From Acholeplasmatales bacterium (GTDB lineage: Bacteria > Bacillota_I > Bacilli_A > Acholeplasmatales > Anaeroplasmataceae), in assembly GCA_016288855.1 (NCBI GenBank), contig JAEELJ010000047.1, positions 1 through 38,816 on the forward strand: DNA of 38,816 nucleotides, given 5' to 3'. Below are positions 9,544-18,622 of the stretch, in pieces. Under the pieces are notes generated by a model. That model saw nothing but the letters and a program-made list of their open reading frames with translations. It was not told the DNA's origin and made no database searches. A program made the translations under genes and the position numbers. Numbering within the stretch: position 1 is the stretch's first letter; every line of letters begins with the position of its first letter.

Positions 9544-9602
9544 GTACTAAGCTTAGGAACAGTATACAACGTTTTTACCATTTAGTCAACTAACCTTAGT
9601 AC
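9544..9602 (-). promoter_or_regulatory. Strong promoter of the recombinase operon flanked by an inverted repeat
   Basis: On the minus strand TTGACT (9584-9589) and TATACT (9561-9566) are exactly 17 nt apart, nearly a perfect sigma-A promoter. It is bracketed by an 8-bp perfect inverted repeat, CTTAGTAC at 9595-9602 and GTACTAAG at 9544-9551. This suggests an operator that could be closed by a looped or dimeric repressor. The regulator is unknown; the TnpC-like HTH proteins are candidates. Confidence 0.75.
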
Positions 9603-9610
9603 GGTTTTTA

Positions 9611-9648
9611 AAAATTAAAAAAGCAATTAGTTTAACACCAATTGCTTT
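9611..9648 (-). terminator. Terminator after the element-borne rlmI
   Basis: A stem AGCAATT / AATTGCT (9622-9646) is followed on the minus strand by a T-rich run. It separates the rlmI/RM transcript from the recombinase promoter just downstream. Confidence 0.8.
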
Positions 9649-9666
9649 TACAATTATTTTAATAAT

Positions 9667-10830
9667 TTATTTTACTCTTAAAATCATGCATTTCAAATAT
9701 AACTGTTCTTCTGATTGTAATAAGGCTGGATGGTCAGGGGCTTGAATTCTAAAATCCAAAAATTGAACAGTTCTTTTAGCATCATGAGCTGCTTCATTTA
9801 CCATTTGCATAAATAAATCTGGAGTCATATGCTGGCTACAACTAAACGTTAATAAATAACCACCAGATTTAATAATCTTCATAGCCTGCATATTAATTTC
9901 CTTATATCCTCTATAAGCTTTCTTTAAAGAATCCTTATTTTTAGAGAAGGCTGGTGGATCCAAGACTATAACGGAATACTTATTCTTAATTTCTTCACTA
10001 TGAAGGTAATCGAAAACATCCGTACATATAGTGTTCAACTGCGTATAACCATTTAATTTTGCATTTATAGCAATTTCATCACAAGCCCTTTGTGATATAT
10101 CACAGGCGTCTACATGTTTTGCTCCATATTTACAAGCGTGTAATGCAAAGCCTCCAACATTAGAAAATGCATCTAATACAACTTGGTCTTTAGCATATAA
10201 TCTTAAGATATCTCTATTTAACTTTTGATCTAAGAAATAGCCTGTTTTTTGACCATTTTCCATATCAACCATCATCTTTATTCCATCTTCGACAATCTCT
10301 ACTCTAGGATCAAATTTACCATATAAGAAACCTTTTACTTGTTCAAGACCTTCTTTTTCTCTAACAGGCATATCGCTACGTTCATAAATACCTTTGCAAC
10401 CAGTTAATTCAACTAATATATCAACTATATCTTGCTTAATCATATCCATTCCTAAAGACATAAATTGCACTGATAAATAGTCACCATATTTATCAACAAC
10501 AAGTCCCGGCAAGAAATCAGCTTCGCTGAATACTAAGCGTGTTGCACTCCAACCCAAATTCTTTCTATGCTCAATTGCATAAGCTATTCTTTTCTTAAAA
10601 AATTCTTTATCTATAACTTCATTTTCATCTAATGATAAAATTCTAACCATAATCTTAGAATTGGTATTTAAGAATCCATAACCAACAAATTTATGGTCAA
10701 AGGTATATACACTACAAACCTTACCGTTTTCAATAGTGCCTTCGAAATTAATTATTTCATTATTAAATACCCATGGATAGCCATTCAAAACATTATCCTC
10801 TTCATGCTTATTTAATATTACTTTTAGCAT
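9667..10830 (-). CDS. rlmI: Intact RlmI-like 23S rRNA (m5C) methyltransferase carried by the element
   Basis: 387 residues, close to E. coli RlmI (396), which methylates C1962 of 23S rRNA. Order: N-terminal PUA-like domain (NGYPWVFNNEI), a linker with KYGDYLSVQ and GIYERSD, GQKTGYFLDQ, SAM motif I DAFSNVGGFALHA, motif IV VIVLDPPAFSK, then KKAYRGYKEIN and a catalytic-type Cys in LLTFSCSQHM. The ATG at 10830 is chosen because AAAGGACG lies 7 nt upstream; upstream in-frame codons to 10872 have no site. By eye it is clearly homologous along its whole length to the two halves of the split chromosomal copy (22245-23123 plus 2474-2764), roughly half identical and thus not a recent duplicate. It sits between hsdR and the recombinases. 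Inference: cargo that replaces the function lost on insertion. Confidence 0.9.
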   Translation of the reverse strand: MLKVILNKHEEDNVLNGYPWVFNNEIINFEGTIENGKVCSVYTFDHKFVGYGFLNTNSKIMVRILSLDENEVIDKEFFKKRIAYAIEHRKNLGWSATRLVFSEADFLPGLVVDKYGDYLSVQFMSLGMDMIKQDIVDILVELTGCKGIYERSDMPVREKEGLEQVKGFLYGKFDPRVEIVEDGIKMMVDMENGQKTGYFLDQKLNRDILRLYAKDQVVLDAFSNVGGFALHACKYGAKHVDACDISQRACDEIAINAKLNGYTQLNTICTDVFDYLHSEEIKNKYSVIVLDPPAFSKNKDSLKKAYRGYKEINMQAMKIIKSGGYLLTFSCSQHMTPDLFMQMVNEAAHDAKRTVQFLDFRIQAPDHPALLQSEEQLYLKCMILRVK

Positions 10831-10862
10831 GTAATCACGTCCTTTTTTATACAAAAAGCATT

Positions 10863-10920
10863 GATTAATCAAATAAATCGAGCTTTTTTTAAAAATTTTC
10901 TCAATGCTATTTGATTAATC
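10863..10920. repeat. 13-bp perfect inverted repeat between hsdR and rlmI
   Basis: GATTAATCAAATA at 10863-10875 is exactly complementary to TATTTGATTAATC at 10908-10920, with 32 nt between, and the outer arm overlaps the hsdR stop codon. In RNA it would form a long-looped hairpin in the hsdR-rlmI gap. It could be a terminator/attenuator, an mRNA-processing site, or the trace of a module joint. Confidence 0.7.
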
Positions 10921-13900
10921 GTTATACTTTTTAAAATTTTCTACTTGTTTTAATATTTCATCATATGCTTCATCTATTGGTTGAGCAGGTGGATAACCAT
11001 TTTTTCTCAATAGAACTGCAACATCTGAATATAATTCATCTTTAATATCTTGTCTATGGGTCCAATCTGTGTACTTTGATTTATTCACAACAAATTTCTT
11101 TATTTCTTTAGCAAGATATATAAATTTTTCTTCTTCAATTTTATCTTTAAATTTATATTTTTCAGCCACTTCAACTAGAATATCATAGAATGCTTTTTCA
11201 TCAAAAGATATACCTAACTTTTCAAAAGATTGTTTTTCATCTTTAAGCTCATTAAAGATAGTTTCCAATTCTTCACTTAGGTTATCTACAACATCTTCAA
11301 TAATTTCTTCTATTTCACCTAGTTCATTACGTGTATTATATCTATCAATTACAGATTGTAACTTCTTTGAGAATACAGATGCTTTTAACTTATTTGTTTT
11401 ACCAAATTCTTTAATTGCTTTTTTCAACAATTTAATTAAAGCTTGATATCTTGTATTAGAGAATTTAATCTTTTTAATACTATTTAAGAATTCATCACTA
11501 AATATATTAGTTGCATCTTCTTTTGAATTCTCAAAATTAAATTCTTTACCATCATATGTAGAGGAAATAGCTCTATCCACTAATTCCTTTACTTTTCTAT
11601 TCATTAATGTTGCATCAGGCGTATCGTGAATTGTCATTTTGTAAATGACAGATCTAACGCACATATAGTAATGTAATCTATCAACCTCACGAGTTTCAAT
11701 ATCAGGATGACCAATACAAATGTCAAAAGCCTTTTTGGCTCTTAAAGTAAATCCCATAAAATTATCCGTTCTATTCTTATCTGATAAAACATATTCTACG
11801 CCTGTTTGAATAATAATAAGTCTTTCAAGCGAACTAATTGTTTCATCAAAGAACTTAGAGAAATTGCACTCATTCATTAATGCATCAATCTTAGACATAA
11901 AATCTTTAAAGATTGTTAAGCATACATCAACACCATTCACTGGTTTTAAGTCACCATTGTAAAGTGCCATCGCCTTCTTTAAAGCAGATTCAAGTCCGAT
12001 ATAATCAACAATTACACCTTCCTCTTTACCCTTAAATACACGATTAACACGTGAAATTGTTTGAATTAAATTATGAGTTTCAATTGGCTTATCTAAATAC
12101 ATAGTATCCAAAGATGGAACATCAAAACCAGTAATCCACATATCTACTAATATTGCAATTTTAAAATTAGATTTAACATCTTTAAATGCCTTAGCGTATC
12201 TCTTTCTATCTTCAGATGAACCGATAACTTCTTGCATTTCTTTAGAATCATTTTTACCATTAGTACAAATTAGCTTTACTTTTTCAATTTCTTCTTCATC
12301 TTTTGTTCTCTCGCTACCTTCGTACTCTTTTGCAAAAATCTTCTTTTCAAACCATTCAGGTCTCAATGCTTTTATTCTCTTATATACTTCAAAGGCAATT
12401 TCTCTATCATAACATACAAACATTGCCTTTTGGTTAATAGTAGCATTTTCGCTACAACGAAGTTCATAATGCCAAATAAAGTGTTTAACAACAACATCTA
12501 GTCTATCTGGATTTCCTAAAATAATCTTTAATTTTGTCATATCCTTCTTAGACTGTTCTATTTGATATTTATTGGCACCTTCTTTTTGTTGAAGTTCATA
12601 ATACTTATCGCAAGCTTCAGCAATTTTTTCATCCAATTGAACTTCACGAGGACCATTGATTCGTGTGATTCTTACTGTTGCACCATCATCTATAGCCTGC
12701 TTCATAGTATATTTTACAACTGGATCACCAAAAACTCTCAATGTAGCATCTACTGGAGTTCCAGTAAATCCAACATAAGTTGCATTAGGGAATGAATCTC
12801 TTAAATACTTAGCAAAGCCATAGCTCTTTTTTGCTTCTTTATCAGTAATAGTAATCTTTTCACCAGTATTAGTTTGTGTTCTATGAGCCTCATCTGAAAT
12901 ACAAATAATATTTCTTCTATCACTTAATAGATTAATATCTTCGCTAAACTTCTGGATAGTCATTAAGTATATACCACCACTTTGAACATTGCCAAGCTTT
13001 TTCTTTAACATATCTCTATTCTTAATAGATAATGAATTTTCATCTACAAGATATGTTTTAGCATTTTCAAAATCTTCCGATAATTGCTCATCCAAGTCAT
13101 TTCTATCTGTAAGTAATATAATTGTTGGTTTATCTAGTTCTAATGACACAGTAAGTCTTTTTGATAGGAATAACATAGTGTATGACTTACCACATCCAGT
13201 AGCACCCCAATAAGTTCCACCTTTACCAGACTTTAATGCATATTCTTTAAGAATGTGATTATACATTTTTTCTGCGCCATAGAATTGATAATACTTTGGT
13301 AATATAACAATATCATCATCACTTGAATCTGGAATAAACACATAGTTCTTAATAATTGTTAATAGTGTTTTTGGTTCAAACAAACCATTAATTAATGTTT
13401 TAATACCTTCAATGCCATCAGTATTATCATAATCTTCACCATCATTAGAGTTCCATTTAAAATAGAATTCATAATCACTAAATAATGCACCATATTTAGT
13501 ATTTGCACCATCTGATATTACATTAATAAAATCAAATTTCATTAATGACGGAATATCTTGGGCATATCTAATATGAGTTTGGTCATATGCATCTTTTATA
13601 TCTACAGTTGCATCTGCAGGATTCTTTAATTCAAAGACTGAAACAGGAATACCATTTATAAAGATTACTATATCAGGTCTTCTTTCCTTATACTCACTAA
13701 ATTCAAATTGATTAACACATTTAAATATATTGTTATCTAAATTATCATAATCAAAGAATTCAATTGAAGTTTTCCTTCCATCTTCTCTATCAATTGTGAA
13801 TGTAGATGTAATAATCTTATATGTTTCTTTTAAAGAACGATATAAAGATATATTAGAAAAATGTGTTAAATGAGAAATAACTTGCTTAATCTCATCATCA

Positions 13901-14073
13901 TTAAAATATCCGTATCTATTTTCAAGATATCTTTTAATATCATTGAATAAAATAATATCTTTCTTTTCTCTATGAATATCATATCCACATTCATATTCAT
14001 ATTCTGGGTGTTGACACAAAAGTTCTAGAACAGCACTTTCATAATCATCTTCATAATATTTAAAATTAGGCAT
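10915..14073 (-). CDS. hsdR: Type I restriction enzyme, R subunit (HsdR)
   Basis: 1052 residues, normal for HsdR. The N-terminal nuclease shows a PD-(D/E)xK signature: RRPDIVIF (D134) and VFELKNP (E148, K150). The SF2 translocase follows with Walker A GATGCGKS (290-297), SDEAHRTQ (D394-H397), FTGTPVD, WITGFDVPSLDTMYLDKP and ISRVNRVFKGK. It cleaves DNA that lacks the HsdM methylation pattern after ATP-driven translocation, in complex with HsdM and HsdS. GAAGGAGG lies 8-9 nt before the ATG. It starts 1 bp after hsdS ends. No frameshift or missing motif was seen, so the nuclease looks active. Confidence 0.95.
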   Translation of the reverse strand: MPNFKYYEDDYESAVLELLCQHPEYEYECGYDIHREKKDIILFNDIKRYLENRYGYFNDDEIKQVISHLTHFSNISLYRSLKETYKIITSTFTIDREDGRKTSIEFFDYDNLDNNIFKCVNQFEFSEYKERRPDIVIFINGIPVSVFELKNPADATVDIKDAYDQTHIRYAQDIPSLMKFDFINVISDGANTKYGALFSDYEFYFKWNSNDGEDYDNTDGIEGIKTLINGLFEPKTLLTIIKNYVFIPDSSDDDIVILPKYYQFYGAEKMYNHILKEYALKSGKGGTYWGATGCGKSYTMLFLSKRLTVSLELDKPTIILLTDRNDLDEQLSEDFENAKTYLVDENSLSIKNRDMLKKKLGNVQSGGIYLMTIQKFSEDINLLSDRRNIICISDEAHRTQTNTGEKITITDKEAKKSYGFAKYLRDSFPNATYVGFTGTPVDATLRVFGDPVVKYTMKQAIDDGATVRITRINGPREVQLDEKIAEACDKYYELQQKEGANKYQIEQSKKDMTKLKIILGNPDRLDVVVKHFIWHYELRCSENATINQKAMFVCYDREIAFEVYKRIKALRPEWFEKKIFAKEYEGSERTKDEEEIEKVKLICTNGKNDSKEMQEVIGSSEDRKRYAKAFKDVKSNFKIAILVDMWITGFDVPSLDTMYLDKPIETHNLIQTISRVNRVFKGKEEGVIVDYIGLESALKKAMALYNGDLKPVNGVDVCLTIFKDFMSKIDALMNECNFSKFFDETISSLERLIIIQTGVEYVLSDKNRTDNFMGFTLRAKKAFDICIGHPDIETREVDRLHYYMCVRSVIYKMTIHDTPDATLMNRKVKELVDRAISSTYDGKEFNFENSKEDATNIFSDEFLNSIKKIKFSNTRYQALIKLLKKAIKEFGKTNKLKASVFSKKLQSVIDRYNTRNELGEIEEIIEDVVDNLSEELETIFNELKDEKQSFEKLGISFDEKAFYDILVEVAEKYKFKDKIEEEKFIYLAKEIKKFVVNKSKYTDWTHRQDIKDELYSDVAVLLRKNGYPPAQPIDEAYDEILKQVENFKKYND

Positions 14074-14074
14074 A

Positions 14075-15169
14075 TTATCTAGCCTCCTTCATAGCTCCTG
14101 CAATTAATATAGGGCAAATATTTGAAATCCTATTTTTTAGAACTTCAACATATTTTTTGCGTTTATTATATATTTTAAAAACATTTGAAATATTTTTTTG
14201 AACATCAATAGTTGGTATTGGAATTTTTACATTTATTAAATCATTCCAAGTGAATGTTTCTCTTGCACTTCCCCAAGAATGAAATCTAGCATATCTATCA
14301 AATTCTTTCCTATTAAAGAACATACATAAATATTCAGGGAGTAAATATTCTAAATCTGATTCAAATACCTCATTAACTGATGAAACAACTATATCATCAT
14401 CTGTATCATTTAGTGCATATGCAAAAACTTTTTCGTTATGTGTCGTTTGTACAAAAGAAATTTGGTTCGGTTTTACAACTTTATAATTCTTCAATTCATT
14501 ACGATTTACTTTCGAAGTTGGTTCATTAAAACACTTATAGACACTAACATTTTTCACATTTTTAATTTTATTATCAGAATTCTTAATATCAACTCTACTA
14601 ATATATTTGCCTATTTTTTTACATTCACAGTTTTTTTTCAAATTTTCAATATAACCATCACAAACAAGCTTCAAATCATCTAACTTAGATTCATAAACCT
14701 TCAAATTATATTGCAATGCTTTATAAATTTTTACATATTTTTTTTGGACTTCTAATGGTGGTAAATCAATCTCAAATTCTCCCAAATTATATGTTCTAAA
14801 ATAGTTTCTAGCAGATCCAATTGCATCAAAAGAACATCTTCTTGCAAATTCATTTCTTTTGATAAATAGATTCAAATATTCGGGCAATAATATATCATTT
14901 CTAGAAACATAAAAAATTTCATATAGTGAAGAACATATTCCTTTTTTTATCTCGGTATTTAATGCAATTGAATTTAATTCCATTCTAGCTGGATTAAACA
15001 CAAAATCATTTTGATAAAACACATTATAAATTGATAAATCAGCATTTTCCTGCTTTGGACTAATAAATCCATCTCGACTTACCCCTCGTATAGGAAGTTC
15101 TTCTATACCATTGTATTTTTCTCTACGTTGAATAATTAATTGTGACAATTTATATCTATTCAATGCCAT
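14075..15169 (-). CDS. hsdS: Type I restriction-modification specificity subunit (HsdS)
   Basis: 364 residues from the ATG at 15169, preceded by GAGG and overlapping hsdM by 14 bp; the longer frame to 15223 lies wholly within hsdM. It has two target-recognition domains, each ending in a similar block: LLPEYLNLF...EFARR...GSARNYF with LPPLEVQKK near the middle, and LLPEYLCMF...EFDRY...GSARETF with IPIPTIDVQKN near the end. Each block is followed by a helix that sets TRD spacing. The two domains read the two halves of a bipartite DNA site. The target sequence cannot be predicted from the protein by eye. Confidence 0.92.
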   Translation of the reverse strand: MALNRYKLSQLIIQRREKYNGIEELPIRGVSRDGFISPKQENADLSIYNVFYQNDFVFNPARMELNSIALNTEIKKGICSSLYEIFYVSRNDILLPEYLNLFIKRNEFARRCSFDAIGSARNYFRTYNLGEFEIDLPPLEVQKKYVKIYKALQYNLKVYESKLDDLKLVCDGYIENLKKNCECKKIGKYISRVDIKNSDNKIKNVKNVSVYKCFNEPTSKVNRNELKNYKVVKPNQISFVQTTHNEKVFAYALNDTDDDIVVSSVNEVFESDLEYLLPEYLCMFFNRKEFDRYARFHSWGSARETFTWNDLINVKIPIPTIDVQKNISNVFKIYNKRKKYVEVLKNRISNICPILIAGAMKEAR

Positions 15170-16739
15170 ATCCAATGCCTCTAAATGCCTCTTCAAGCTC
15201 TTTTTGCGATTGTTTTTCATCATCTAACAGAGTCTTCATTTCCTTTTGAATACGAGCCATTTCTTTCTCGAAATCTATTTCTAAATCGTGGTCAACAAAC
15301 TCAATGTATTTTGAAGGGATTAAACTATAACCTTTCTTTGCAATTTCATCCTTAGTTGCGGAATAGCAAAATTCTGGAACATTTTTATATTTTTCTTTCC
15401 ATTCAGGAGATTGCCAAGCGAATAGTGTATCTTGAATTTTTTTCTTATCTTCCTCTTTTAATAAAACATATCCTTCATCATTTTTGCCTTCGTCGCCTAA
15501 CCTTCTAGCATCGATAAACAAGATTTCATTTTCACGGTTTCTTAATTTAACATCAACGTCATTTCTTCTTACGGTCTTTTCTTTTTTATGATTTCCAATA
15601 ATCCATAATGTTACCGAAATATCTGTATAATAAAACATTTCTCTAGGTAAAACAATAATTGCTTCAACTTTATTGTTTCTAATTAAATTTTCTCTTATCT
15701 TAGCTTCATCACCATCAGCACCTAATGCACCATTTGCAAGTAAGAAAGCTCCTGTTCCATTATAAGACAATCTTGACAACATATGTAAAATCCAAGCATA
15801 ATTAGCGTTGCTTACAGGTGGAATAATATGTTTATTTTCATCGTTATCCCATCTTCTATCATTAGTTAATTCATCTTCTGTTCTCCAAGCCTTTTGGTTA
15901 AATGGAGGATTTGCTAGGATAAAGTCTGCTCTTAAATCTTGATGTAAGTCGTGACTAAATGTATCGGCATCACTTTCACCAAGGTCACAGTTTAATCCTC
16001 GAATTGCTAGATTCATTCTAGCCATTTGATAGCTTTTAGGGTTATACTCTTGTCCGTAAATTGTTATATTCTTTGTATTACCTTTATGTTCCTTAATAAA
16101 CTTTGCAGACTGAACGAACATACCGCCTGAGCCACAGCAAGGATCGTAAACCTTGCCAGCATAAGGCTGAATTAACATTGTCATCAATTCAACTATATTT
16201 CCCGGAGTATAGAACTCTCCCTTTTCATCCTTAGCTTTAATACAGAAATTCTTTAAGAAATATTCATATACTCTACCGATAACATCATCTGACTCATCTT
16301 GTGAATATTCAATCTTATTTATTTCATCAATTAAAGATGAAAACTTAGATGCTTCAATATGTAATGTTAAATAAAATCCTCTAGGTAATGCTCCTTTTAA
16401 TGAAATGTTATTCTTTTCAATATTAGTAAAAGCATCATCAATAATTGTTAAAATATTGCTTTGTTTTGAATGATTTTTAATGTAATCCCATCTATCTTCT
16501 TCAGCTAAATAGAATACGTTATCTTTACTGTAAAATCTTGGTGAATCAACAAAGTCTTTTGTATCTTCATTTGATAGAATCTTTTCTCTTTGTACAATGA
16601 ATTTATCATATGCAAAACGTAAGAATAATAATCCTAAAACAACATTTACATAATCTGTTGCACTTACGCTTCCTCTTAATTTGTTGCAGGCATTCCATAA
16701 TCCTGCTTCTAAACTTACTTTTTTCTCTGTTTTTGCCAT
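15156..16739 (-). CDS. hsdM: Type I restriction-modification methylase subunit (HsdM)
   Basis: 527 residues, standard length. A helical N-terminal domain (LWNACNKLRGSVSATDYVNVVLGLLFLRF) is followed by GEFYTPG, SAM motif I DPCCGSGGMF (D199) and the N6-adenine catalytic motif NPPF (277-280), then the C-terminal helices that hold HsdS. It methylates adenine in the HsdS target. Its start is 10 bp downstream of the previous gene and it overlaps hsdS by 14 bp. Unlike its upstream neighbour it has intact catalytic motifs. Confidence 0.95.
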   Translation of the reverse strand: MAKTEKKVSLEAGLWNACNKLRGSVSATDYVNVVLGLLFLRFAYDKFIVQREKILSNEDTKDFVDSPRFYSKDNVFYLAEEDRWDYIKNHSKQSNILTIIDDAFTNIEKNNISLKGALPRGFYLTLHIEASKFSSLIDEINKIEYSQDESDDVIGRVYEYFLKNFCIKAKDEKGEFYTPGNIVELMTMLIQPYAGKVYDPCCGSGGMFVQSAKFIKEHKGNTKNITIYGQEYNPKSYQMARMNLAIRGLNCDLGESDADTFSHDLHQDLRADFILANPPFNQKAWRTEDELTNDRRWDNDENKHIIPPVSNANYAWILHMLSRLSYNGTGAFLLANGALGADGDEAKIRENLIRNNKVEAIIVLPREMFYYTDISVTLWIIGNHKKEKTVRRNDVDVKLRNRENEILFIDARRLGDEGKNDEGYVLLKEEDKKKIQDTLFAWQSPEWKEKYKNVPEFCYSATKDEIAKKGYSLIPSKYIEFVDHDLEIDFEKEMARIQKEMKTLLDDEKQSQKELEEAFRGIGYGIE

Positions 16740-16749
16740 AATAATCTCT

Positions 16750-18060
16750 TTAAATCTCCATATTTTTTAACAAAGCATTCCATACTTCGTCTATTTCTTT
16801 GTCAATTTGCTCGACAGGTCTATAATTTGTTACCTTTACTGGAACAACGTGTCTATTTACAACTAATGTTTCAGATTTAACAACAATATCCAAACAATGT
16901 TTCACCTCAGAAATATTATCTATTTCTTTCTTATTAGTAACAATATCAAAAATCATATCAATTCCTTCTGTAGTTAATTGATTAGATGATTTTTGTTTTT
17001 GAGTAAAGTTGAAATATTCATTCGTGCCTGCACTAACAAATACCACTGATTTATCCTTTTTATTCTTTGATAAAATCAAAACATTTGTTTGAATTGCAGT
17101 TGCAGACCACATTGATGGTAATTCTATAACTGCATCAATATAATTATTTTCCAATAAATACTTTCTTAATTGAACATATGCTTTTTGTTCTTTGAATAAT
17201 ACTCCACTAGGCACAGTTACAAATGCTCTACCTTTATCATTTAATGATTCTAATGTCATCAATATAGATAAAATATTACTATCTGACATATTACCCATGA
17301 TATCTTTATAAGATTGCATATATCTCATTTCATAATCACGATTTAACTTAGCGTTTATTGGTCCATCATTAAATATCAAATCAGCTTTAAGTTTGCTAGA
17401 AAATTCATTCATATAGGCATCATTTAGTTGTAATTGTACATTATTCTTTTGAGCAATAATGCATCTAATTGTAGCTAACATAAGTGTCTTAGGATTTATA
17501 TCATTACCTACAGAACTAACATCTTGAGGTAATTTACTAATAAATACACCTGTTCCAACAAAAGGATCATAGCATAGTTCCCCAGATTGAGGGTTAAGTA
17601 TTTTAATTGCTAAATTTGCTAATGAATTATTAGATGAAAGTTCGCTATACATTCTTCCAGAATTACTAATTTTCTCGTCAAAATAATCAAGAATAATTTC
17701 TCCAGAATCTTTTAAGTTCAATGTCCAAAGAGAACTCCATATTCTTCCATCTTTAAATCCTATTTGTTCATATACATCTAACAATGTTCTAGTAAATGCA
17801 TATTCACCGTTAAAACAGTTATATGTTTTTTCTATATAATTTACTAGGCATTCTCTAGAAATACCATTTATATCATGCGTAGACATTTGTAAATCTAATA
17901 ATGCATTCAATTGTTCTTCGTTTGTTGCAAACGCTCTATTATCCATTGACCATTTTAAAAACAATAAACAAAATATATTTTCAATTTCATTTGCACTTCC
18001 ACTTAGTCCTCTTATTTTATTACTAAAAGACCACAATGTATTTTCAAATTCCTTATTCAT
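16750..18060 (-). CDS. HsdM-like N6 methylase homologue with degenerate motif IV
   Basis: 436 residues, about 90 shorter than the true HsdM beside it. The N-terminal helical domain (TLWSFSNKIRGLSGSANEIENIFCLLFLKW) and motif I DPFVGTGVF (D165) are preserved. The catalytic (N/D)PP(Y/F) is replaced by NDGP (231-234), so base flipping and methyl transfer are probably lost, while SAM binding may remain. AAGGAGG precedes the ATG. It overlaps the half-S gene by 8 bp and is followed 10 bp later by active hsdM. The pair S-like/M-like therefore forms a second, non-standard module in front of a complete RM system. Possible roles: DNA-binding regulator, target-site competitor or a modifier of the HsdM complex. 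None is established here. Confidence 0.75.
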   Translation of the reverse strand: MNKEFENTLWSFSNKIRGLSGSANEIENIFCLLFLKWSMDNRAFATNEEQLNALLDLQMSTHDINGISRECLVNYIEKTYNCFNGEYAFTRTLLDVYEQIGFKDGRIWSSLWTLNLKDSGEIILDYFDEKISNSGRMYSELSSNNSLANLAIKILNPQSGELCYDPFVGTGVFISKLPQDVSSVGNDINPKTLMLATIRCIIAQKNNVQLQLNDAYMNEFSSKLKADLIFNDGPINAKLNRDYEMRYMQSYKDIMGNMSDSNILSILMTLESLNDKGRAFVTVPSGVLFKEQKAYVQLRKYLLENNYIDAVIELPSMWSATAIQTNVLILSKNKKDKSVVFVSAGTNEYFNFTQKQKSSNQLTTEGIDMIFDIVTNKKEIDNISEVKHCLDIVVKSETLVVNRHVVPVKVTNYRPVEQIDKEIDEVWNALLKNMEI

Positions 18061-18622
18061 TATTGCCTCCTTCTGAGATCATTGTTTCAATTTTCTCATT
18101 TTGCAATTTAATCATTTTTTCTAACAACATCTTATTAGTTGTCATCTTCTTATACTCTAAACCAATTCTCTTTTGTAAATCTATAGACTTATTTGGAATA
18201 TCTATGCTTTTCAATTGTCCAACAGACATGATACCAGTAACACTTCCTGTTACCATTCTTTGTACTTGCTCAACAAATAGTTTTGAATTGATATAAGCAA
18301 CAGCATAATTCTTGTCTATTTGATTATTTTCTAATCTAAGAATTGCACAAAATGAAGGAACAACTAAACCCACATGATTTGAATCTATCACGCAAGCTTC
18401 GTATGGAGTTGATAATTTTACGATTATATCACCTTCCATTGTCATTTTAGATTCATCTAATTTAGTTTTCATTTTGTTATCAACAAGTTCTGAATCCATA
18501 ACCACTCCATTGCTTATTGCTTTAGGTAATAAGACTTTTCTAATTTCAACTTCGTCAATTTCAGTTGTTATTCTAGACATTACTTGTCCTGATGTTACAT
18601 TAAATATTTCACTAATTAGCAT
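18053..18622 (-). CDS. Half-size HsdS-like protein (single recognition domain)
   Basis: 189 residues from the ATG at 18622 (GGAGG about 8 nt upstream). It resembles one half of a specificity subunit: a beta-rich segment (LLPKAISNGVV, EGDIIVKLSTPYEACVID), AVAYINSK, GSVTGIMSVGQLKSIDIP and a closing helix (LQKRIGLEYKKM...EKMIKLQNEKIETM). Only one TRD is present, so it would have to dimerise to read a palindromic or bipartite site, as reported for some half-S proteins. It overlaps the 142-aa gene by 11 bp and the degenerate methylase by 8 bp, so the three are translationally coupled. The most natural partner is the adjacent degenerate methylase. Confidence 0.75.
   Translation of the reverse strand: MLISEIFNVTSGQVMSRITTEIDEVEIRKVLLPKAISNGVVMDSELVDNKMKTKLDESKMTMEGDIIVKLSTPYEACVIDSNHVGLVVPSFCAILRLENNQIDKNYAVAYINSKLFVEQVQRMVTGSVTGIMSVGQLKSIDIPNKSIDLQKRIGLEYKKMTTNKMLLEKMIKLQNEKIETMISEGGNNE

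Noticed and set aside
9667-10872. Intact rlmI as a recent duplication of the split chromosomal copy
   Set aside because: The two proteins differ at roughly half of the positions by eye and the DNA differs throughout, so the cargo copy came from elsewhere.
12562-13213. Plus-strand open frames within hsdR
   Set aside because: They lie opposite a well-supported gene, have no ribosome sites and show the biased composition of an antisense frame.
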